A stretch of 5,041 nucleotides of DNA, taken from positions 1 to 5,041 of the forward strand of contig JAJCYJ010000274.1 of NCBI GenBank assembly GCA_029262975.1, read 5' to 3'. Below the pieces are notes generated by a model. That model saw nothing but the letters and a program-made list of their open reading frames with translations. It had not been told where the DNA came from and did not search any database. This DNA is from Saprospiraceae bacterium. GTDB lineage: Bacteria > Bacteroidota > Bacteroidia > Chitinophagales > Saprospiraceae. The translations under genes and the position numbers were made by a program. How positions within the stretch are numbered: the first letter of the stretch is position 1; each line of letters opens with the position of its first letter. Below, one piece after another: positions 1 to 5,041 of the stretch.

Positions 1-2441
1 AAGCTTTAAGATTCGACCCCAAGGATAGTATAAGGAATTATGTGACTTTTCAAATTGCAGAAAGCGCTTATCATTCCTGGCAATTGCATAAAGCAGAAAA
101 GTTCTATAAGATTGTTATCGATTCTGTTTCAAACCGCTGCACAAATAATTACTTCCTTGCTGAATATAACCTGGGTAGGGTGTATCAAAGAATGGGTAAT
201 TATAAAGCAGCCATAAATTCATTTAATAAATTTCGGAGTATTACGCTGCCAGAGTGCGAACCACTTATATCTGATGGCATCGACGTCACCATACACCTGG
301 ATACTTTGGCTCAAAATGCCATAGAGGCGTTGAATTGGGCAGTGGAAGAAAAAGTGAATGAAAAAATAAGTTTTAAAGCACTGAGCTATATTAATGAGTG
401 CAATCAGCACCAGGTAGCTCCTGTACTTTATAACAACGATCTTCTTTTTACAGCAAAGTCGGATCCAGACGACTGCCCGGATGACTTTATTCATTATGTT
501 GGAAAACTATACAGTGCGGATACCACGAATAGGGCCACTTCTGTTTTCAGGGAAGAAATGAGTTACAACAGGGGAGACACATCCATTGGTTTCATTTCCT
601 TTAACAGGAATAAGAGCCGTGTCTACTATTCGGTTTGCTACAATATAAATACACTGGATACGCATTGTAAAATTGTCTCAAGAGGCATAACAGGCGATAG
701 CACATTGACTGTCGAAGAACGAGAAGAATTAGGATCGGACAAACGCAATGACCCTTCATATACTCACCCAAATGTAGGTTGGGATACGATCAGCAAAAGA
801 GAAATATTGTATTATGTTTCGGACAAAAAAGGGGGCAAAGGCGGATTAGATATCTGGTATGCGCCTATAGCGAACGGCGAAGTACAAAGAGATATGCAGG
901 TGACTTTGAATGATGTCAACTCTTCTTATGACGAAGTTTCACCCTTTTATAATTCAAAAACAGCGACCTTATTTTTTAGTTCAAATCGGGAAGATGATCA
1001 TAGATCTTTTGGAGGATTTGATGTTTACAAATCGGAAAATTATGATTTTGATGTTCCCGATTTTCAAGAGATCGATATTCTGGATCAACCGATTAATACC
1101 AATACAAATGAAATATTTTACGTAGAGCATGAAAGGATGTTTTGGTTTTCTTCTAACAGGGTGGATAGCCTCAATATGTGCGCCCATTTTGAACCATGTT
1201 GCTACAATATTTTTGAAGGACTTAATGAACTGTCTCCGGAAAATCCATGTAAACCAGTATATAGGCCTGTCCTTGCAGACTACTGTAGTACTATAACTCC
1301 TGGTGGATTTGCAAATGATGTAAAGATGGAGTTCTATGAAATGGATACAACCCAGACGCCGTGGAAAAGACTGAAATCAATAGAAATCAACGCCGATAGA
1401 AATTTCCCTGTTAAACAAGGAAAAACGTATAGACTTTTGGCATTTAAACCCGGCTATGAAGATGCCTCTCTTGATGTAAAGGTTGATAAAGATGAATGCG
1501 ATTTATTTAGTTGTTATCTATATCTAAAACGGAAGAAAATTGAAGTATTAGTATTGGTCAAAAACCAATGTGCAGAAGAAACAGAATATCTGCCCCTGAC
1601 CAGTGAAATGATTACTATAACTCAGAATAACACAGCTGTGCCGGGTAAACTTTGCTCGCCACATTCAATGGCATTTTATGTTGATCCGTGGGTGCCTTCC
1701 AAGTTGACCATTTCGGATGAACGATATGATATAAACACAAATAACAACTTTGTAGTTTATGGCACTAGAGAAAAGTGTGACACAATTCATGTTGTAGAAT
1801 TGAATCCCAAACCATACCAGATCGAGCTGGCTTCTATAAGTCTATATTTTGATAATGATATCCCAGGACCACATAGATCTACGGTTGATATATCGGATCG
1901 AAGCTATATCGAAACCTGGATGACAGGGAATGAGGCTTGTGATAAACCTGGATGCACACATCGACATACAGGATATGGAACAATTCAACGGGAGGTATTT
2001 TATCAAAGCAATGTGGATCCAGGTAATGTGTCATCTGTCCATGATTTTTTCGCTATGGCACGTAGCGAAAAGTTGAAATATGACAACTTAAAGAAAGAAA
2101 TGATTAAATGGTTTTGTGCCCATGATTCAGGTGTTCTCACACTTGACATTGAAGGCCATGCCAGTCCACTATTCTCTTCTAATTATAATCTCCATCTGAG
2201 TCGAAGAAGGATTAATTCTATTGAGCAAGACATTGGAAGTCATCCAATCTTGTCACAAGCACTTGATGAAGGTAGGTTGATAATGGTAAAGGGCCGGGGC
2301 AAAGGAGAAATCGAAGGAAGACGCAACAATGTAAGTGGTGATTCAAACAAGAAAAATCTTTCCATATATCATCCTGATGCTGCTAAGTCCAGACGAGTAA
2401 CTATGATGATATCGAAGGGCACGTCCGCAAAAATTGATTGA
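1..2441 (+). CDS. OmpA-family envelope protein, PorE-like (TPR, beta-propeller, CRD, OmpA C-terminal domain); 5' partial
   Basis: The frame is open from base 3. The 13 codons before the GTG at 42 read as TPR-like protein, so that GTG is probably internal and the true start lies left of the window. Numbering from that GTG, I see TPR helices at about 1-65 (LGRVYQRMGNYKAAINSFNK), then PD40/TolB-like propeller blades at about 120-395 with the repeated motifs GGLDIWYA (267-274) and GGFDVYKS (324-331) plus SSNR (313-316, 370-373). One or two carboxypeptidase-regulatory-like beta sandwiches follow (about 405-590). The OmpA-like domain runs from LYFDNDIPG (601-609) through GHASP (705-709) and the SRRRI helix (720-724) to SRRVTMM (783-789). 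This domain order is that of PorE, the periplasmic protein thought to tether the type IX secretion machinery to peptidoglycan. Bacteroidota carry many paralogues, so type IX involvement is inference. I count 19 cysteines, which fits an oxidising compartment. The peptidoglycan-contacting Asp of classical OmpA is Ser here. Stop TGA at 2439. Family is confident; exact role is not. Confidence 0.9.
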   Translation, partial: ALRFDPKDSIRNYVTFQIAESAYHSWQLHKAEKFYKIVIDSVSNRCTNNYFLAEYNLGRVYQRMGNYKAAINSFNKFRSITLPECEPLISDGIDVTIHLDTLAQNAIEALNWAVEEKVNEKISFKALSYINECNQHQVAPVLYNNDLLFTAKSDPDDCPDDFIHYVGKLYSADTTNRATSVFREEMSYNRGDTSIGFISFNRNKSRVYYSVCYNINTLDTHCKIVSRGITGDSTLTVEEREELGSDKRNDPSYTHPNVGWDTISKREILYYVSDKKGGKGGLDIWYAPIANGEVQRDMQVTLNDVNSSYDEVSPFYNSKTATLFFSSNREDDHRSFGGFDVYKSENYDFDVPDFQEIDILDQPINTNTNEIFYVEHERMFWFSSNRVDSLNMCAHFEPCCYNIFEGLNELSPENPCKPVYRPVLADYCSTITPGGFANDVKMEFYEMDTTQTPWKRLKSIEINADRNFPVKQGKTYRLLAFKPGYEDASLDVKVDKDECDLFSCYLYLKRKKIEVLVLVKNQCAEETEYLPLTSEMITITQNNTAVPGKLCSPHSMAFYVDPWVPSKLTISDERYDINTNNNFVVYGTREKCDTIHVVELNPKPYQIELASISLYFDNDIPGPHRSTVDISDRSYIETWMTGNEACDKPGCTHRHTGYGTIQREVFYQSNVDPGNVSSVHDFFAMARSEKLKYDNLKKEMIKWFCAHDSGVLTLDIEGHASPLFSSNYNLHLSRRRINSIEQDIGSHPILSQALDEGRLIMVKGRGKGEIEGRRNNVSGDSNKKNLSIYHPDAAKSRRVTMMISKGTSAKID
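2047..2071. other. Strong hairpin inside the OmpA-family gene
   Basis: TTTTCGCTA (2047-2055) and TAGCGAAAA (2063-2071) are a perfect 9-bp inverted repeat. The stem can continue through a T-G wobble (2056/2062) and a G-C pair (2057/2061), leaving a three-base loop, GCA. It lies in codons just before the core of the OmpA-like domain and is flanked by a T run on the left and an A run on the right. It may be a chance product of coding sequence, or an RNA structure affecting transcription or translation. The repeat is seen directly; any function is speculative. Confidence 0.45.
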
Positions 2442-2473
2442 ACTTTATTATTACCTCTATAAATGTGTTCAAT
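2437..2473 (+). terminator. Possible terminator hairpin at the end of the OmpA-family gene
   Basis: ATTGAACTTTAT (2437-2448) can pair with ATAAA (2459-2463) plus GTTCAAT (2467-2473), leaving a three-base bulge (TGT, 2464-2466) and a ten-base loop. The left arm overlaps the TGA stop codon. The stem is AT-rich and is followed by TTAATTA rather than a clean T run, so it is not a classical intrinsic terminator. Its position directly at the stop supports a transcript-end or 3'-stabilising role. Confidence 0.35.
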
Positions 2474-2515
2474 TTAATTAGTCATAAACCAATCAGGGTA
2501 ACCCGCAAGTCTTAA

Positions 2516-2543
2516 TTGCTCTGCAAATTGTATTTTATCTTTC
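2516..2543 (+). promoter_or_regulatory. Candidate Bacteroidota-type promoter for the serine hydrolase gene
   Basis: TTG at 2516-2518 is followed, after 17 bases, by TATCTTTC at 2536-2543. The Bacteroidota consensus is a -33 TTG/TTTG and a -7 TAnnTTTG, so only the final G is missing. Transcription would begin near 2550, giving an untranslated leader of roughly 30 bases before the ATG at 2583. An imperfect inverted repeat, AATTGC-TCT-GCAAATT (2514-2529), overlaps the -33 box, and the palindrome GGGTAACCC (2496-2504) lies just upstream. Either could be an operator, but nothing proves it. No Shine-Dalgarno sequence is evident before the ATG, which is usual in this phylum. Confidence 0.35.
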
Positions 2544-2582
2544 TTTTCTTAGTTCACGTGTGGAATTGCCTTTTCAATCATT

Positions 2583-3629
2583 ATGAAACCCTTACTATTT
2601 CTGTCCTTATTTCTTTTGACTATCTCTTGTTCTAAAAGATTAATCACAAGTTCACATCTTAATCCAAAGAAATTAGATCACTTAATAAAAGAAATGATCT
2701 TGTCTCAAGGTGATTCCATGTTTAATGGGGCCATTCTTGTTATGAAAGATGGAAAAGAAATTGTAAGACAGAACTATGGGGCGGTTGATTTTGAGAAGAC
2801 TGGTGATATTGATGATAACTCAAGATTCAATGTTGGATCTTTGTCTAAAGAACTTCCCGCAATTGCAATTTTAGATTTTATTCTGAAAGGCAAACTATCT
2901 TATGAAAACACACTGCATAAATATATAGACGGGCTTCCGCAATGGGCTGAAAGAGTAACGATCAAAGATATTTTATTCTATACCAGTGGTTTACCACCAC
3001 TAGATTTCTCTAAGTCCTCTACAGATGAGAAAGCTCTAATAGAACTCGGCAAGATTGATACGCTCATGTTTTCTCCAGGAGAAGGGTATTTGTATTCGAA
3101 TTGGAATAATTTTTTGCAGGCACAGATTATAGAATCTTTATCTGGGCAAGATTTTAGGACTTTTATATTAAATGAATATATTAATCATCTTTCGATTGAA
3201 AATTCATTTTATGATAGCTCAAGTCCTCGAGAAAGAAACAATATGACAAGATCATACTCCGAGACATGGGGAGATGATGAATATAATTATGCGAGGTTTA
3301 ATATTTTTGAACTCAGCTATGGGCCATTATATATGACCAATATGGACTTAGCAAAATGGATAGAATATATTGGAAAAAGATATGATCCCAATATCGAGGA
3401 GGTCGCCACCTTCTACCAGGAAACAGATCTAAATTCATTAGGGCCTTTAGGGATCGTTGAATTTGAAAATGGTGAATTAGTCGCACATAAGCATGGCGGA
3501 TATGCATACTCTTTTGGGACCACTACCTACAGAGATTATAAAAATAGGATGACGATTGTCCTAATGACAAATAGAAATCGAGCAGATGAACTTGATAGGT
3601 TTTTGGATAAAATAATGGAAGTACTTTAA
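2583..3629 (+). CDS. Serine hydrolase, beta-lactamase / class C family (PF00144-like), lipoprotein
   Basis: This 348-residue protein, a usual length for the family, starts at an ATG that leads straight into a signal peptide (MKPLLFLSLFLLTIS) ending at Cys16, a lipoprotein-type cleavage site with a slightly loose lipobox (T-I-S-C). The residues after Cys16 are SKR, not the acidic run of the Bacteroidota surface-export signal, so I infer a periplasm-facing lipoprotein. All three active-site motifs are present: S86-L-S-K89 (nucleophile and general base), Y171-S-N173 in a PGEGYLYSN context, and H304-G-G306 in place of the KTG of true class C beta-lactamases. Enzymes of this type are esterases, DD-peptidases, D-amino acid peptidases or beta-lactamases, and the substrate cannot be told from sequence; the HGG motif leans toward esterase or peptidase. 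By hand count on sampled rows it is more AT-rich (117 of 360 G+C) than the OmpA-family gene (120 of 300). It sits 141 bases after that gene, behind its own candidate promoter. Confidence 0.92.
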   Translation: MKPLLFLSLFLLTISCSKRLITSSHLNPKKLDHLIKEMILSQGDSMFNGAILVMKDGKEIVRQNYGAVDFEKTGDIDDNSRFNVGSLSKELPAIAILDFILKGKLSYENTLHKYIDGLPQWAERVTIKDILFYTSGLPPLDFSKSSTDEKALIELGKIDTLMFSPGEGYLYSNWNNFLQAQIIESLSGQDFRTFILNEYINHLSIENSFYDSSSPRERNNMTRSYSETWGDDEYNYARFNIFELSYGPLYMTNMDLAKWIEYIGKRYDPNIEEVATFYQETDLNSLGPLGIVEFENGELVAHKHGGYAYSFGTTTYRDYKNRMTIVLMTNRNRADELDRFLDKIMEVL

Positions 3630-3638
3630 AAGTTATGT

Positions 3639-3661
3639 GTTCAAAACAGCCGTTTTTGAAC
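3639..3661 (+). terminator. Hairpin after the serine hydrolase gene, probable transcript end
   Basis: GTTCAAAA (3639-3646) and TTTTGAAC (3654-3661) form a perfect 8-bp inverted repeat around a seven-base loop, CAGCCGT. With one bulged T the stem can also close an extra C-G pair. It begins nine bases after the TAA stop at 3627-3629. The T-rich descending arm is followed by CCTCTAAT, so there is no long T tract after the stem. Position and symmetry favour a terminator or 3'-end element separating the hydrolase from the small membrane protein gene. Confidence 0.45.
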
Positions 3662-3718
3662 CCTCTAATATGGCCTCCGAAATCATTAAGATAATCGACT
3701 TTATAATTTTATCCAACC

Positions 3719-4060
3719 ATGAAGAAAATAGAAATCGTCTTTTTTATTATTTTAACTGTGCTCCTGTTTTTGCTTTGGGCAGGCTTCGCCATCCTTGTGA
3801 TTAATCCGTACATGTCCCATTATTTTCCTGGATATACAGAAGGCCAATTATGCATCTGGGAACTTGTCGCACTCATAGTTGCGTCTATCGTAGCACATTT
3901 ATTAATCAAATCCTGGGGTTATCCGACTTTCACTATAATTGAGAATAGGGAGCAATTAGTAATGGATAAAAGATATGTCTACTTTTTAATTGCTTATTTT
4001 ATAATAGGAGTCATTATTGTTATCTGGCAATTTTTACTTTTCTCAAGTAATTTTTCATAA
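3719..4060 (+). CDS. Small three-helix membrane protein, unknown function
   Basis: I do not recognise this 113-residue protein. It begins MKKIE, a short positive start, followed by hydrophobic helices at about 6-29, 45-64 and 86-108. The loop between helices one and two has NPYMSHYFPGYTEGQ (29-43). The loop between two and three is mixed polar and charged (about 64-85), with a KSWGYPTF stretch and ENREQ. The basic residues before helix one and at K64 suggest these ends face the cytoplasm, with the first loop outside. It has no catalytic motif and is not an obvious toxin, holin or transporter. The gene follows the hydrolase by 89 bases, with a hairpin between them, and is convergent with the next gene. 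The start is the only ATG that keeps the basic N-terminus. Hydrophobic frames can arise by chance in AT-rich DNA, but the alternation of helices and charged loops looks real. Confidence 0.7.
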   Translation: MKKIEIVFFIILTVLLFLLWAGFAILVINPYMSHYFPGYTEGQLCIWELVALIVASIVAHLLIKSWGYPTFTIIENREQLVMDKRYVYFLIAYFIIGVIIVIWQFLLFSSNFS

Positions 4061-4080
4061 TCCAGGTTACATAATACCCG

Positions 4081-4181
4081 ACTGACGATTATAGTGTAAA
4101 TAGTAAGTGTCTATAACTCTGTACTTTTACAATTGTTTGATTCTTTAGTGCATACGAACTGCACGAGATATCTTCGTCAGT
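4081..4181. other. Nested inverted repeats in the convergent intergenic region
   Basis: An outer perfect inverted repeat, ACTGACGA (4081-4088) with TCGTCAGT (4174-4181), encloses two smaller ones: TTATAG (4089-4094) with CTATAA (4111-4116), and GTGCA (4148-4152) with TGCAC (4160-4164). The outer arm and first inner arm are directly adjacent, so a three-way junction could fold. The right outer arm runs into TTTTAT. The region lies between two genes facing each other (stops at 4060 and 4222), where a two-way terminator would be expected. The outer spacing of 85 bases is long and an 8-bp match in a gap this size can occur by chance, so this is tentative. Confidence 0.25.
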
Positions 4182-4221
4182 TTTATGTTATATTATTACT
4201 TCTATACCGATCTGTGATACC

Positions 4222-5041
4222 TTAAGTACACGATATTTCAGATGCTTTGAATAATACCGTTCCAAAGTCCACAAGGGCCTCACCATTAGGCTGTCTGATC
4301 CATTTGAAATCTCGTAAATATAGAGTTGAATCAATTTGGAATCGTTCATAATGAATCACAACTTTTGACTCACAAAAATCAGTGACATTCAGATCTTGAC
4401 AGAAATATCCCTTTTGTTGTTTAACCGTAACTATATGCGCTTTTTCCTCATGAGTGATGCTAAGCCCTGAAGCCAATTCATCAATTGTGGATTGCATGGC
4501 ATTACCACCGAGGTCGCACAAGATGACTATATCACCAGTCAGTTTAATTTTGGCTTGACTGAGTGTGGCTGGATCCACGACCATAAGATCTTTAAATACT
4601 GAAGATCCGTCTTTAATAGTTCTGCTCAGCACGTTGGAGTTATTCTCATGAAATTGAAATCGCGAATTCTGGGGAAGACTGTACGTCAGATTAACAGGCG
4701 TGCTTTCCAGCCCTTGATAGTAAAAACGATAGCTGTTGCTACCACCCCGTGAGAGCGGGACGGTGAGCGTCTCCAATTCATTAGAAATCAAGACCTCAGG
4801 AAGGCTATCTACAGAAACGAGGGTTGCTTCATCTGTCTTACAGTTTAAAATGTTACCCGTAATAGACATTTTTGATGGAATTGTATCACAAGGGAGGCTG
4901 TCACAAGGATTCACACCGGATGAATCTATTTTCGGAATATAGTATGGAATTGTATCATAGACAATTGAGTCACATATGGCATTAGTTGGAGGCTCTTTTA
5001 TTAATATTAAAGAGGTATCTACCCGATCAAATATATATAAC
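4222..5041 (-). CDS. Probable exported protein of unknown function; 5' partial, runs off the right edge
   Basis: On the minus strand this frame is open from the right edge to the TAA at 4222-4224, about 272 codons. A GTG at 4912-4914 could be taken as a start, but the 42 codons upstream of it look like the same protein (tandem CDS..DTIP motifs continue across it), so the true start lies beyond 5041. I do not recognise a family. The N-terminal visible part (about 4860-5041) is a Ser/Thr/Pro/Asp-rich linker holding the repeat CDSIVYDTIP then CDSLPCDTIP. The remainder alternates short polar and hydrophobic stretches (for example SYRFYYQGL, VNLTYSL, AKIKLTGDIVIL, FKWIRQ), suggesting a beta-rich fold. 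No membrane helix is visible. Eight cysteines in the visible part fit disulphides and export. It ends EISCT without a recognisable type IX sorting domain. It is convergent with the small membrane protein gene. It looks coding; its role is unknown. Confidence 0.75.
   Translation of the reverse strand, partial: LYIFDRVDTSLILIKEPPTNAICDSIVYDTIPYYIPKIDSSGVNPCDSLPCDTIPSKMSITGNILNCKTDEATLVSVDSLPEVLISNELETLTVPLSRGGSNSYRFYYQGLESTPVNLTYSLPQNSRFQFHENNSNVLSRTIKDGSSVFKDLMVVDPATLSQAKIKLTGDIVILCDLGGNAMQSTIDELASGLSITHEEKAHIVTVKQQKGYFCQDLNVTDFCESKVVIHYERFQIDSTLYLRDFKWIRQPNGEALVDFGTVLFKASEISCT
4875..4974 (-). repeat. Two-copy, 69-base degenerate tandem repeat in the minus-strand gene
   Basis: The plus-strand string ATGGAATTGTATCA occurs at 4875-4888 and again at 4944-4957, exactly 69 bases apart, and GTCACA recurs with the same offset (4900-4905, 4969-4974). 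Sixty-nine bases is 23 codons, so the repeat is in frame and encodes CDSLPCDTIP and CDSIVYDTIP, identical at seven of ten positions. The sequence between the conserved blocks has diverged. More copies could lie to the right of the window; I see no clear third copy within it. Confidence 0.6.

Noticed and set aside
1..6. AAGCTT (HindIII site) exactly at the left edge, possibly a cloning junction
   Set aside because: A six-base site occurs by chance, and the reading frame runs through it without disturbance.
219..494. Open frame on the minus strand inside the OmpA-family gene
   Set aside because: Antisense shadow of well-supported coding sequence; no recognisable protein features.
910..1187. 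Overlapping open frames (plus 910-1125 and minus 981-1187) inside the propeller region
   Set aside because: Out-of-frame shadows of the propeller blades, with low-complexity Ile/Met-rich translations.
3313..3507. Minus-strand open frame inside the hydrolase gene
   Set aside because: Antisense to confidently assigned catalytic-domain sequence; no start context or homology visible.
2583..3629. Calling the hydrolase an antibiotic-resistance beta-lactamase
   Set aside because: The third motif is HGG rather than KTG, and most members of this broad family are esterases or peptidases.
3702..3707. Perfect TATAAT just before the membrane protein gene
   Set aside because: Bacteroidota housekeeping promoters do not use this box; it is only 11 bases from the ATG and has no -33 TTG at the right spacing.
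3616..3801. Plus-strand open frame bridging the hydrolase end and the membrane protein start (contains SYVFKTAVFEPSNMASEII)
   Set aside because: It lacks a good start, overlaps the membrane protein gene by about 80 bases in another frame, and other frames of this short AT-rich gap are open as well.
4222..4320. Type IX secretion sorting domain at the end of the minus-strand protein
   Set aside because: The C-terminus (KASEISCT) lacks the usual conserved Gly and basic pattern of such domains.
4736..4942. Plus-strand open frame opposite the unrecognised exported protein
   Set aside because: Shadow of the longer minus-strand frame, which is open for over 800 bases and carries an in-frame repeat.

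Overview
The window most likely comes from a Bacteroidota bacterium. It is AT-rich and opens inside a TPR / beta-propeller / OmpA-like envelope protein of the PorE-type architecture typical of that phylum. It also holds a Bacteroidota-style lipoprotein serine hydrolase and a candidate promoter resembling the phylum's -33/-7 boxes (TTG, then TAnnTTT). The exact genus cannot be told from the sequence.

Layout, left to right: (1) 1-2441 (+), the C-terminal 812 codons of a large OmpA-family protein whose N-terminus lies left of the window. (2) 2442-2582, an intergenic stretch with a hairpin at the stop codon, a candidate promoter, and a protein-like open frame on the minus strand that may be a gene remnant. 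(3) 2583-3629 (+), a lipoprotein of the serine beta-lactamase-like / class C hydrolase family with all three active-site motifs. (4) 3630-3718, a short gap with a terminator-like hairpin. (5) 3719-4060 (+), a small unrecognised protein with three predicted membrane helices. (6) 4061-4221, a convergent intergenic region with nested inverted repeats. (7) 4222-5041 (-), the C-terminal part of an unrecognised, probably exported, cysteine-containing protein that runs off the right edge and carries a 23-residue degenerate tandem repeat.

Working together: all four genes look cell-envelope related (peptidoglycan-associated OmpA-like protein, lipoprotein hydrolase, membrane protein, probable exported protein). 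Nothing shows that they form one pathway, and hairpins separate the three plus-strand genes. I see no tRNA, rRNA, CRISPR array, transposase or complete mobile element. I do not see a convincing new system. The best leads are a Cys/His cluster inserted in the OmpA-like domain, the Asp-to-Ser change at its peptidoglycan-binding position, the markedly AT-rich hydrolase gene beside a possible gene remnant, and the unrecognised minus-strand protein.
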